Source: an uncultured Actinomycetes bacterium (GTDB lineage Bacteria > Actinomycetota > Acidimicrobiia > Acidimicrobiales > RAAP-2). Taken from it: DNA of 64,000 nucleotides. The stretch's first letter is position 1; every line of letters begins with the position of its first letter. Where the stretch lies: positions 1-64,000 of the forward strand of contig CAIYAP010000005.1 of the NCBI GenBank assembly GCA_903924205.1, written 5' to 3'. Below, piece after piece: positions 17,902 through 25,480 of this stretch. The notes beneath the pieces are model-generated. The model was not told the DNA's origin and ran no database searches. It saw only the letters and a program-made list of their open reading frames with translations. A program made the position numbers and the translations under genes.

Positions 17902-18977
17902 TTCGGGGCCGCGGCGTCGAGCGCGGCCAGCAACTTGGTCGCACAACCCACCGCGGGAAGATGCGTCTGTGACCAGAGGCTCTCCGCAAGGTCGTCGAGG
18001 AGAAGGTCCTCGCCCGCCGTCACCCAGGGCAGACGCGCGATGACGTCCACTCCCGCCGCCGCCGCGACCAACTCTCCACCACCACGCCCAAAGATCTCGT
18101 GGACGGCGCCGCAGTGACAGTTGACTGCCACCTGGTTCTCAATGACGCCCCGCAAGGAGATTCCGTGGCCGTGAGCGAAGTCGGCGGCGCGCTGCGCCAC
18201 CGTGGCGGCCCTCGGGTCCGGTGAGGTCACGAGTAGCGCCTCGAGCTGGGGCAAGCGACGAGCCAAGGTCATGACAATGTCACCGGTACCCGGTGGCGTG
18301 TCAATCAGCAGGAGGTCGCAACCGGACCAATCGGCGTCGTCGAGAAACTGCGCCACCGCCTTTTGCACCATAAGACCGCGCCAGGACAGCGCGCGGGCGC
18401 TGTCGGCCAAGTGCCCCATCGAGAGGAGCTTGACGGTTCCTGCCCCGACTGACATGGTCACGGGCAACATGCGGCCGCCCCTCACCTCAATCTCACCCGT
18501 GATCTCCAGTAGATCCGTCAGTGAGAATCCCCAGATGTCGGCATCGAGGACGCCAACCCTGAGGCCGCGCCGCGCGAGGGCCTGGGCTAAGGCGGCGGTG
18601 AGTGTGGACTTACCCACGCCGCCCTTTCCGCTCATCACCGCGAGCAGGGGAATGGACGCGAGGGCACCAGGGGCCGCCTCAGACTTGCCCGCCGCTCTGG
18701 CGACTCGCAAGAGTTCGCGTTTGGCCTCGTCCGTCATGGTGCTGACGACAATCTCGACGGAAGCGATGCCCTCAGTGGCCTCCGCCACGGCTCGCACTTC
18801 GGCCTCAATCTGGTGACGTAGGGGGCACGCGGCGGTGGTGAGGGCCACGGGAATGATCGCGTGGCCCTCGGCGACGGAAATATCGCCGATCATCTGCAAG
18901 TCGGTCACCGAGACGTGCAGTTCGGGGTCGCGCACGTTTCGTAGGCGCCGATAGAGAAGGTCGGCCATCTCGCTCAT
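17898..18977 (-). CDS. mrp: Mrp/NBP35-type ATP-binding iron-sulfur carrier
   Basis: 359 residues. An N-terminal MIP18/DUF59 domain (NVRDPELHVSVTDLQMIGDI; CPLRHQIEAEVRA) is joined to a ParA/MinD-like ATPase with a deviant Walker A (MSGKGGVGKSTLTAALAQAL), LLIDTPPGTGDIVMTL and the ENQVAVNCHCGAVHEIFG region. The usual CxxC of Mrp is CxC here. Such proteins carry or insert Fe-S clusters. The gene is divergent from a HesB/IscA gene 71 bases away, which supports that role. Confidence 0.9.
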   Translation of the reverse strand: MSEMADLLYRRLRNVRDPELHVSVTDLQMIGDISVAEGHAIIPVALTTAACPLRHQIEAEVRAVAEATEGIASVEIVVSTMTDEAKRELLRVARAAGKSEAAPGALASIPLLAVMSGKGGVGKSTLTAALAQALARRGLRVGVLDADIWGFSLTDLLEITGEIEVRGGRMLPVTMSVGAGTVKLLSMGHLADSARALSWRGLMVQKAVAQFLDDADWSGCDLLLIDTPPGTGDIVMTLARRLPQLEALLVTSPDPRAATVAQRAADFAHGHGISLRGVIENQVAVNCHCGAVHEIFGRGGGELVAAAAGVDVIARLPWVTAGEDLLLDDLAESLWSQTHLPAVGCATKLLAALDAAAPN

Positions 18978-19048
18978 GGCGGCAACCTAGTGGCGTTGAG
19001 TTTTCCCCCGCCGGTCGCTACGATGGCATCTACATCCGAGGAGGAACA

Positions 19049-19414
19049 ATGACCACGTCACCGGTGACCTTGACCAACCCGAACGCCGCTCCCATTACCC
19101 CGACCGAGGCCGCTATCGCCAAGGTCGCCGAGCTCATTGCTGCGGAAGCCACCGACGAGAAGCTCGCCCTTCGCATCGCCGTGAAGCCCGGCGGTTGCTC
19201 GGGCTTTAACTACGACATGTTCTTCGACTCCGAGATTGCCGACGACGACGTGACGCGCGACTTCGGTGCCGTCTCGATCGTGGTGGACGCCGAGAGCGCC
19301 CCGCTGCTCGTGGGATCGACGCTGGACTTTGCCGACGGCCTCCAGGGTGCCGGTTTCCACATCACCAACCCCAACGCCACGCGTACCTGTGGCTGCGGCA
19401 ACTCCTTCAGCTAA
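19049..19414 (+). CDS. HesB/IscA/ErpA-type A-type carrier for iron-sulfur clusters
   Basis: 121 residues after a strong GAGGAGG. The three conserved cysteines are present: one in VKPGGCSGFNY and two in RTCGCGNSFS at the C-terminus. A-type carriers hand Fe-S clusters to target enzymes. It lies between mrp (divergent) and, six bases downstream, a gene whose N-terminal domain binds two 2Fe-2S clusters, a likely client. Confidence 0.95.
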   Translation: MTTSPVTLTNPNAAPITPTEAAIAKVAELIAAEATDEKLALRIAVKPGGCSGFNYDMFFDSEIADDDVTRDFGAVSIVVDAESAPLLVGSTLDFADGLQGAGFHITNPNATRTCGCGNSFS

Positions 19415-19420
19415 GCCCGC

Positions 19421-20974
19421 GTGACCGATTCGGTCACCTTTCGCCTCAATGGCGACGAGGTCGAGGTCCCGGGCGATATCTCCCTCCTGGATGCTCTTCG
19501 TGATGTTCTCGGACATCACGAAGTAAAGGATGGATGCGCCCCTCAAGGTCAGTGCGGGGCCTGCACCGTGCTCGTCAATGGCGCCCCCCGCGTGAGTTGC
19601 GTCACCGCCACGAGTCGTGTGCGCGGTGCCGACATCGCCACCATCGAGGGTCTCGACCCTTCGTATCGTGATCGCCTCATTGACGCCATGGAATCCACTG
19701 GCGCCATTCAGTGCGGCTTTTGCACCCCCGGCATTGTGTGTCGTTTGGCCGGAACCGCCGAGCGACGCGGTGCGAGCCCCGAGAGCGTGACGCGAGCCTT
19801 GTCCGCTCACCTCTGTCGCTGCACGGGTAGCCAACCCGTCCTCGAAGCGGCATTGTTGGCGGCCGATGAGTCTGCCTCGCTGTCACCTCGTGACCCCGAG
19901 CTCGCCGCACAGCGCGCCACTGTAGAAAATGCGGGGGTTGTCCAAATCGCCGGGCGCGACGTGGCCCTCGGTCGGGCACCCTTCGCGGGCGATAACCCGT
20001 CATCGGCCACCGTGGTGTGGACGAACGGTGATGTGCCGCTCGTCACCGGAGTGTCCGTGGGTGAGATTCGTCGTCGCGCCGGTGCAGTGCAGGGTCGAAA
20101 TTCCACCTTGCCGCTCACGTGGCCGGTGGCGGTGCCCGCGGGCGAATGGTGCCGCACTCTGCAGACCACTTTTGTCGAGCCGGCCGCCGTTGAGCCCGAC
20201 GCCGCGCTCGCCCGCCCCGATAATTCGGTCACGCTCGCGGCCGGCAATGCGGGCGCCTTTGGGGCGAAGGCTCATAGTGGCGTAATGGCTCAGGCCATGG
20301 AGATGGTGACATCTCTGGGCGAACCGGTCGTTGCGATATGGAGTCGAGAGGCTGTGGTGCGCCTCGGCAAGAAGCGTCCACCCCTAGCGATTGCGCTGCG
20401 TGAGGATGGCAGTGGGATCGTTCGCATCGGCGTCACCCCCGGTAGCGACGACCTCAGTGACCTCGTCGCGCGGGTGCGTGAGGTGGTGCCGGACATCGAG
20501 GTCGAACTCGTCGAGGTTCTCGGTCCACCGGTGGGGTCAACGCACCGCGGCGCCGTGCTGAACGAAGTCCTCGCGCTGCGCGCCAGCCGGGGTGAGGGAC
20601 CGGTCGTCAGCGTGACTTCCCCCTCCGGCGCGCGTGCCGACGTCGAACTACGAGATGGCGAGATTGCCGTGGCTGTGTGGGCCGGTGAGGTTCTCTGCCC
20701 CGTGACCCTCCGCAGTTACGTCATCGGCGCGGCTCACGCGGCCTACTCCTTCGCCACCAGCGAGGGTCTCGCCGTGAATGATCGCGGCGAGGTGCAAGAC
20801 CTCACTATTCGCAGTTTCGGCATTCTTCCCCTGACGGCCATGCCGATGATCACCGTGACTATTCGTGATGATGATCGTCCCGCCATGGCGGTCAGTGGTG
20901 CGGTGTTCGCCGCCACGCTCGCTGCGGTGCTGCGGCGAAGTGGCACCACTCGCGTGCCGCACGCCCTGACCTAG
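19421..20974 (+). CDS. Shortened xanthine-dehydrogenase-like fusion: 2Fe-2S domain plus remnant of the molybdenum subunit
   Basis: 517 residues from a GTG. Residues 1-150 are a full XDH/CoxS-type double 2Fe-2S domain with ligands Cys39, Cys45, Cys48, Cys60 and Cys98, Cys101, Cys132, Cys134 (GCAPQGQCGACTV; CGFCTPG; HLCRCTG). The remainder recalls short pieces of the molybdopterin subunit (FVEPAAVEPDAALA, GNAGAFGAKAHSG, SYVIGAAHAAYSFATSEGLA, TIRSFGILPLTAMP). It is about half the usual length, lacks the hammerhead domain and has no GxGE block carrying the catalytic Glu at the end. It is unlikely to be a molybdenum hydroxylase; an electron-transfer or Fe-S role is more likely. It is co-directional with the HesB gene. 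Confidence 0.75.
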   Translation: MTDSVTFRLNGDEVEVPGDISLLDALRDVLGHHEVKDGCAPQGQCGACTVLVNGAPRVSCVTATSRVRGADIATIEGLDPSYRDRLIDAMESTGAIQCGFCTPGIVCRLAGTAERRGASPESVTRALSAHLCRCTGSQPVLEAALLAADESASLSPRDPELAAQRATVENAGVVQIAGRDVALGRAPFAGDNPSSATVVWTNGDVPLVTGVSVGEIRRRAGAVQGRNSTLPLTWPVAVPAGEWCRTLQTTFVEPAAVEPDAALARPDNSVTLAAGNAGAFGAKAHSGVMAQAMEMVTSLGEPVVAIWSREAVVRLGKKRPPLAIALREDGSGIVRIGVTPGSDDLSDLVARVREVVPDIEVELVEVLGPPVGSTHRGAVLNEVLALRASRGEGPVVSVTSPSGARADVELRDGEIAVAVWAGEVLCPVTLRSYVIGAAHAAYSFATSEGLAVNDRGEVQDLTIRSFGILPLTAMPMITVTIRDDDRPAMAVSGAVFAATLAAVLRRSGTTRVPHALT

Positions 20975-20984
20975 TCTTTTTCGT

Positions 20985-21350
20985 ATGAGCACTCCCGTTG
21001 GTCCCTATTCCCCCTGGCGCCGTGCCGGCGACCTCGTCGTCATCTCCGGTCAGTTGGGCCTCGTGCCCGGCGAGAATGGCTCTGTGATGGTCGACGGCGG
21101 TGCCGCCGATCAGCTTCGCCAAGCTCTCGTCAACGCTCGCACGGTGCTCGCCGAGGCGGGAGCCGACTTCTCTCAGGTCGTCAAGGCGACCTTGTTCCTC
21201 GTGGACATGGCGGACTTCGCCGCGTGCAACGAAGTCTGGGTCGAGAACTTTGACGTGCCCCGTCCCACACGTAGTGCGGTGGCGGTCGCTCAGTTGCCCC
21301 TCGGTGCCCGTGCCGAAGTGGAGCTGTGGGCGCACGCGCCGAAGGCCTAA
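20985..21350 (+). CDS. RidA/YjgF-family protein (probable enamine/imine deaminase)
   Basis: 121 residues beginning STPVGPYSPWRRAGDLVVIS, the typical GPYSPA-type N-terminus, with SGQLGLVPGE, VVKATLFLVDMADFAACNEV and PTRSAVAVAQLPLGARAEVE. RidA proteins hydrolyse reactive 2-aminoacrylate-type imines made by PLP enzymes. The usual catalytic Arg is at the PTRSAVAV position. It lies ten bases after the XDH-like gene and overlaps the next gene by one base (TAATG), so the three look like one unit. Confidence 0.88.
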   Translation: MSTPVGPYSPWRRAGDLVVISGQLGLVPGENGSVMVDGGAADQLRQALVNARTVLAEAGADFSQVVKATLFLVDMADFAACNEVWVENFDVPRPTRSAVAVAQLPLGARAEVELWAHAPKA

Positions 21351-21853
21351 TGCTGAATACCCGACACCAGTCACGTGCCATCGTGCGCGGGACCTTGATC
21401 GCCTCGGTGCTCGCGCTCGTGCTGGGAGTGTGGTTAAGCGGCAGTCTGGCGACGGACGCCTCGCGTCTCACGCTGAGCCCCACCCAAATCACTGCCGTGT
21501 TGCGCCAAGTGACGATGACCATGCTGTCGCAGGGAAGAATTAATGTCACTGATGCCGCCGCGCTGTCGGGAACGCCACTCGCGGCGCACGACAATGCCAC
21601 GCAGGTGGACTGGCTCTACCTGCCAGTGGGGCCCCGTATGCCGGCGAGCTACCTCGCGGAAGTGTCTTTTCAAGACGACGGCAGTCAGTGGCTCCTCACG
21701 CGTCGGCCCGGCCAGCCGTGGGCTCGCGTGACGACATTTGGCTTCCCCCCCTGTCCTCGGGACGTGCCGGCATCGGTCGCGACGCTGTGGAAATGGCCAC
21801 AAACTGGCCCGAATCTGCCGCCGGGATGTGCGGCGGTCGTTCCCCCAAAATAG
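21350..21853 (+). CDS. Hypothetical exported or membrane-tethered protein
   Basis: 167 residues from the ATG whose A is the last base of the ridA stop. A basic N-terminus and a hydrophobic segment (GTLIASVLALVLGVWLSGSL) form a signal anchor; the rest is a soluble extracytoplasmic domain (MTMLSQGRINVTDAAALSG, WLYLPVGPRMPASYLAEVSF) ending in a Pro/Cys-containing tail. No family is recognised. The translational overlap ties it to ridA expression. Confidence 0.65.
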   Translation: MLNTRHQSRAIVRGTLIASVLALVLGVWLSGSLATDASRLTLSPTQITAVLRQVTMTMLSQGRINVTDAAALSGTPLAAHDNATQVDWLYLPVGPRMPASYLAEVSFQDDGSQWLLTRRPGQPWARVTTFGFPPCPRDVPASVATLWKWPQTGPNLPPGCAAVVPPK

Positions 21854-21900
21854 ATCAGACCTCACGTGCACGCAGTGAGCGATGTCGCTACCGTGACGTC

Positions 21901-22074
21901 ATGGCCATTTTCCCCCTGCGTTCTCGCCGTCGTCACCTGAAGCACGCCATTGCGGTCTTCGAAAGAGAGCAGTGCGCTTTCACCGAACGCGAGATGGCGA
22001 CGGTTGACGCCCTCTTCGCCGACCATCACGCCCGTCGTTCTAGGAGGCGCCGTCGGAGTCACTCAGCCCACTAG
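21901..22074 (+). CDS. Possible small basic protein
   Basis: 57 residues from the ATG at 21901: basic ends (PLRSRRRHLKH; RRSRRRRRSHSAH) around a helical acidic middle (IAVFEREQCAFTEREMATVD). No ribosome site is obvious and the 3' end overlaps the convergent GlnR-like gene by 35 bases. It may be real, since codon bias resembles its neighbours, but there is nothing to assign a function. Confidence 0.3.
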   Translation: MAIFPLRSRRRHLKHAIAVFEREQCAFTEREMATVDALFADHHARRSRRRRRSHSAH

Positions 22075-22720
22075 GGCTGAATCGATAACCCACCGAACGC
22101 AGGGTCTGAATCATGCCCGCGTGTTCTTCGCCCAACTTGGCGCGTAGGCGTCGCACGTGAACGTCCACGGTTCGTGCGCCGCCGTAATACTCGTATCCCC
22201 AGACACGACTGAGCAAGGTTTCACGGGTAAAGACGACGTCGGGGTGTGCCGCCAAGAAGCGAAGTAGTTCGTACTCCATGTAAGTGAGGTCGAGTGCTCG
22301 TCCCGTAATAGTGGCCTGGTACGTCTCGGTGTTGATGGACAGCTGGCCGTGAGTGACGTGTGGTGATGCGGCGGCCTCGCCAGCGCGGGTGAGACGGTGC
22401 CGGAGGCGCGCGGTGAATTCGTCCCCGTTGATGGGATGGAGCACAAAATCATCGATGATCTCTTCGCGAAAGCTGAGATCGGCGAGCTGGAAGGGGTGCA
22501 CCACGAGAAGCACGACACTCACGCCGGCGTCTTTGACGTGACGCGCCGCGGTCGTGGCCGCAGCCACCCCCACCTGACGAGCATCGATGACGGCCGCTGC
22601 CGCCATCGGAATATCGCTGTCCACGTCGGCCACCACGACCGCTCGGCAGCCGCTGGCGACCAGTAGCCGTTCGAGGGCGCTGTCCGCTGTCGGGACGAGG
22701 AGGGCGGTGGGGTAGGTCAC
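22040..22720 (-). CDS. GlnR-like orphan OmpR-family regulator
   Basis: 226 residues from the GTG that overlaps the glnA stop by four bases (GTGA). The N-terminal receiver-like domain keeps the single conserved Asp context (AAVIDARQVG) and the GlnR-type VVLLVVHPFQLADLS and DFVLHPINGDEF segments, but lacks the full phosphorylation pocket. The C-terminal winged helix is complete (LDLTYMEYELLRFLAAHPDV, FTRETLLSRVWGYEYYGGAR, TVDVHVRRLRAKLG, IQTLRSVGYRF). GlnR governs nitrogen assimilation in Actinobacteria. Location immediately after a glutamine synthetase gene supports that reading. Confidence 0.85.
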   Translation of the reverse strand: MTYPTALLVPTADSALERLLVASGCRAVVVADVDSDIPMAAAAVIDARQVGVAAATTAARHVKDAGVSVVLLVVHPFQLADLSFREEIIDDFVLHPINGDEFTARLRHRLTRAGEAAASPHVTHGQLSINTETYQATITGRALDLTYMEYELLRFLAAHPDVVFTRETLLSRVWGYEYYGGARTVDVHVRRLRAKLGEEHAGMIQTLRSVGYRFSPSGLSDSDGAS

Positions 22721-24009
22721 AGCAGGGGCAGGTAGCGCGACCACTCGAAGGGGGTGACTTCGCGACGATAGGCGGACCACTCTTCACGCTTATTGCGTAA
22801 GAACCACTCGACGAGGTGTGAACCCAAGGTCTCGTGCATCAACGGTGAGGCGTCCATGGCGTCACAGGCATCCGCCAGGGAACGAGGGAGTTTGCCGACG
22901 CGCTCGCCTTCGGCCACGAGGTCGCGGCTCTGGCGCACGCCGTCGAGACCGGCGGCCAACATCACCGCGAAAGCGAGGTAGGGATTGGCGGCGGGGTCGG
23001 GCGCACGGTATTCGAGACGCGTCGATTCCGTGAAGTCACCCTTCACGGAGGGGATGCGCGCGACCGCCGACGGGTCGTGGCGCGCCCAGCTGACATCCAC
23101 GGGGGCTTCGTGGCCGGGCACCAAGCGCTTATACGAATTCACCCACTGGTTGGTCACCGCAGTAATCGCGGGGGCGTGATGAAGTAATCCGGCCAAGAAG
23201 TGGCGGGCGGTGTCTGACAATCCGTAGGGACCATCGCCGACGAAGGCGTTCTGATCGTCGCGCCACAGCGACAGGTGGGTGTGCATGCCCGAGCCCTGCT
23301 GATCGGCCAAGGGCTTGGGCATAAATGACGCGGTCACGCCGCGACGACGGGCTAGCTCCTTCACCACGTGACGAACGCTCATCACCGTGTCGGCCATGGT
23401 GAGCGCGTCGGTGTAGCGAAGATCGATTTCGTGTTGCCCCGGGGCGTCTTCGTGTTGCGCGTGCTCGACGCCGATGCCCATCTCTTCGAGGGTCAACACC
23501 GTGCTGCGTCGCAGTTGGCTCGCGGCGTCGTCAGGGAGAAGATCAAAGTAACTGCCGTGGTCAATCGGTTGCGGTTGGCCGAGTGGCCCCGTCTCGCCGG
23601 AGAAGTAGAAGAACTCCATTTCGGGAGCGACGTAGAAGGTGTATCCCTCCTGGTGCGCCGCCGTGAGCACGCGACGAAGTTGCTGACGGGGGCAGCCTTC
23701 AAAGGGAGATCCGTCGAGATGCGTGATGTCGCAAAACACGCGGGCCACCGCTTCACGCTCGTCGTAGAACGGCAAAATCTGAAAGGTGGTGAGATCGGGA
23801 CGAGCGAGAACATCGGATTCACCGGCCCGCGAAAAGCCGTCGATGGCGCTGCCATCGAAGGTCATACCGTCGTCGAGAGCATCGGCAAGCTCGGCCGGGG
23901 TGACGTGGAAGGCCTTATGGCGACCGAGCACATCGGTGAACCACAGCTGCACGAAGCGAATGCCTCGTTCTTCCACGGTGCGAAGGACGTAGTTGACCTG
24001 ATTCGACAT
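22717..24009 (-). CDS. glnA: Glutamine synthetase type I (non-adenylylated type)
   Basis: 430 residues from the ATG at 24009 (MSNQVNYVLR). The beta-grasp domain (IRFVQLWFTDVLGRHKAFHV), the DGSAIDGFSRAGESD loop, the metal/ATP motif APEMEFFYF, FMPKPLADQQGSGMHTHLSL and the substrate loop NSYKRLVPGHEAP are present. The C-terminal region that in GS-I-beta carries the adenylylation Tyr (NLYDLPP) has no such motif (LPRSLADACDAMDASPL), so control by adenylylation is unlikely. It forms glutamine from glutamate and ammonia. Co-transcription with the downstream GlnR-like gene is likely. A longer frame extends upstream but lacks the family start. Confidence 0.9.
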   Translation of the reverse strand: MSNQVNYVLRTVEERGIRFVQLWFTDVLGRHKAFHVTPAELADALDDGMTFDGSAIDGFSRAGESDVLARPDLTTFQILPFYDEREAVARVFCDITHLDGSPFEGCPRQQLRRVLTAAHQEGYTFYVAPEMEFFYFSGETGPLGQPQPIDHGSYFDLLPDDAASQLRRSTVLTLEEMGIGVEHAQHEDAPGQHEIDLRYTDALTMADTVMSVRHVVKELARRRGVTASFMPKPLADQQGSGMHTHLSLWRDDQNAFVGDGPYGLSDTARHFLAGLLHHAPAITAVTNQWVNSYKRLVPGHEAPVDVSWARHDPSAVARIPSVKGDFTESTRLEYRAPDPAANPYLAFAVMLAAGLDGVRQSRDLVAEGERVGKLPRSLADACDAMDASPLMHETLGSHLVEWFLRNKREEWSAYRREVTPFEWSRYLPLL

Positions 24010-24049
24010 GGCGACATTCTCCCATGCCGCTGGGGAAGGGATGTGGGCC

Positions 24050-24412
24050 CTAGTTGGCCACCTTCTTGGGCTGAGCGGCACGCGGTGTTTTGCCTTGTGT
24101 AGACGGAGGGTCGATAGGAGAAAAGGAGATAGTTAGTTGTCGGCCACAGGCATTGGCAACTTTCATCAAAGTGCTAATACTGGTTGATACGTGGCCCGAC
24201 TCCAAGCGAGAGATTGCCGAGCTGGTCGTTCCCATCTGCTGTGCCAGGGCATCTTGAGTGAGGCCTGCCTCCAGACGAATCTTGATCAATTCACGTGCCA
24301 CCGCTTCGTACGGGGCGAGGCGACGCAATTCGGCCCGGTAGGCCGGACTTTTTGCTGCCCGCCGACTGCTTCCTCGCCGAGCAGAGCTTCCAATGGGGCT
24401 GTTCTGTGTCAT
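24050..24412 (-). CDS. XRE-family antitoxin-like regulator (HigA type)
   Basis: 120 residues with a basic N-terminal arm and a helix-turn-helix (ELIKIRLEAGLTQDALAQQM, TTSSAISRLESGHVSTSIST) followed by LMKVANACGRQLTISF. This is the HigA/MqsA-like antitoxin layout seen with gp49/HigB toxins. It follows the toxin gene by 25 bases (toxin first, antitoxin second) with a palindrome in between. It probably neutralises the toxin and represses the pair. It lies between glnA and a mobile-type gene. Confidence 0.85.
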   Translation of the reverse strand: MTQNSPIGSSARRGSSRRAAKSPAYRAELRRLAPYEAVARELIKIRLEAGLTQDALAQQMGTTSSAISRLESGHVSTSISTLMKVANACGRQLTISFSPIDPPSTQGKTPRAAQPKKVAN

Positions 24413-24421
24413 GGATTGATG

Positions 24422-24437
24422 TTAGCAAATCTGCTAA
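24422..24437. promoter_or_regulatory. Palindrome between toxin and antitoxin genes, operator candidate
   Basis: TTAGCA (24422-24427) and TGCTAA (24432-24437) form a perfect inverted repeat with a four-base AATC spacer, ten bases before the antitoxin start on the reverse strand. Its length and placement suit binding by the dimeric XRE protein and could support separate control of the antitoxin. Confidence 0.5.
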
Positions 24438-24827
24438 TTAAGGAGCGTCGTGTCCCGCCGCACGGGGTGGTCGTCGAGGGGCTGAGTTCATTCGGTATTG
24501 GAAATCGTTCCATCGGGTCAGGGCAACTGTTATCTCGGAGCGAGGAATCTTCTGAGTGTCCTTGCGAAAGATGTGAAGCAGCACGAACAGCGAACCAGAT
24601 GGCGCATACAAGATCCGGTACAAGGTCTTTCCGTAATGACAACGCAGTTCGCGAAGATTTCCCGTCACATCACTTGAGTGGGGGTAGGGAAGGAGCGGGT
24701 CATTAGACCGCAGCAAGTTGAGGCGATCGATTTGCAGGTCGAGCGCAGCTTGAATTTTGTCGGAAAGGTCGTTGATGAAATCGTCAACCGGTTCAGTCCC
24801 ATCGGCTGCGCGGTAATACACCGCTTT
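24438..24827 (-). CDS. HigB/RelE-like toxin (gp49 family)
   Basis: 129 residues from the ATG at 24827. AVYYRAADGTEPVDDFINDL, LDLQIDRLNLL, VTGNLRELRCHYGKTLYRIL and SGSLFVLLHIFRKDTQKIPR are the expected segments of phage-derived gp49/HigB ribosome-dependent mRNA interferases, with the basic RELR...YRILY core. The C-terminus (FQYRMNSAPRRPPRAAGHDAP) is longer than usual. It is paired with the XRE antitoxin gene downstream. An in-frame extension to 24890 lacks family similarity and overlaps the neighbouring gene. Confidence 0.85.
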   Translation of the reverse strand, partial: KAVYYRAADGTEPVDDFINDLSDKIQAALDLQIDRLNLLRSNDPLLPYPHSSDVTGNLRELRCHYGKTLYRILYAPSGSLFVLLHIFRKDTQKIPRSEITVALTRWNDFQYRMNSAPRRPPRAAGHDAP

Positions 24828-24853
24828 CATATAGGCCACGTCGAGGGTGCTCG

Positions 24854-25339
24854 TTAGTTCGTAGGTGGATTGACATCGGGTTCTGACCACAAGAAGCGAG
24901 TTCCGATGATCGAACGCGCCGATAATTCGATGTACTCGCTGTGGGCGGAGGCCGAGAACCTCTGGTTCTCGAGGAGCATTGTGTGATCAATGTCTTCCAA
25001 TCGGTCCATCACTCTCCGACGGGCTTGGGCCAGAACCGTTTCTTCCAGGGTGTCGTTGGGCACGAGTGCATATACCAGTCGACAATTGAGAGCCTCGGCA
25101 GCTCGCTGCAGGCTGTCCAGACGAATGGTGCCATTGGCTTCGTGTCTCTCAAATTGGTCGAGAGTTTGGCGGGTCACACCAATGCGACGTGCTAGCTGCG
25201 CAGCATTCATCTCGAGGGCCCGGCGAATTGCACGAATCCAACTCCCTGATGGAATTGCAGTGTCGGGGATTTCGCGAAATGGGGCGATGCGTTGATCAAG
25301 CGTTGCGCGTGCTAGTGAATTCATTCGGGAACCAACCAT
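24854..25339 (-). CDS. Mobile mystery protein A-like XRE regulator, without its usual Fic partner
   Basis: 161 residues. LDQRIAPFREIPD, SGSWIRAIRRALEMNAAQLA, RIGVTRQTLDQFERHEANGT, LDSLQRAAEALNCRLVYALV and EDIDHTMLLENQRFSASAHS follow the mobile mystery protein A pattern closely. Its usual neighbour, mobile mystery protein B (a Fic/Doc protein), should start right after it; instead a HigB-like toxin starts 26 bases downstream. Two ATGs (25339 and 25324) are possible starts; GGAG sits only two bases before the first. A TTACGTAA palindrome at 25371-25378 may be its operator. Confidence 0.8.
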   Translation of the reverse strand: MVGSRMNSLARATLDQRIAPFREIPDTAIPSGSWIRAIRRALEMNAAQLARRIGVTRQTLDQFERHEANGTIRLDSLQRAAEALNCRLVYALVPNDTLEETVLAQARRRVMDRLEDIDHTMLLENQRFSASAHSEYIELSARSIIGTRFLWSEPDVNPPTN

Positions 25340-25431
25340 GTCTCCACTTTTTGAGCAGAATGAGAACTGCTTACGTAAACCTATTGTCAGTTTAATAACT
25401 GCTTTTTATGTGTGCAAGTGGTTCGGAAATG

Positions 25432-25467
25432 CACATCGCCCCGCCGGAAAACCGGCGGGGCGATGTG
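25432..25467 (-). terminator. Strong perfect hairpin after the GS-II gene
   Basis: A 16-bp perfect stem (25432-25447 with 25452-25467) closes a four-base AAAA loop (TTTT on the reverse strand), 13 bases beyond the glnII stop. On the reverse strand it is followed only by a weak ATTTCC. It can end transcription from either side and separates glnII from the mobile-type gene. Confidence 0.8.
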
Positions 25468-25480
25468 TTGCAGGTTCTTG

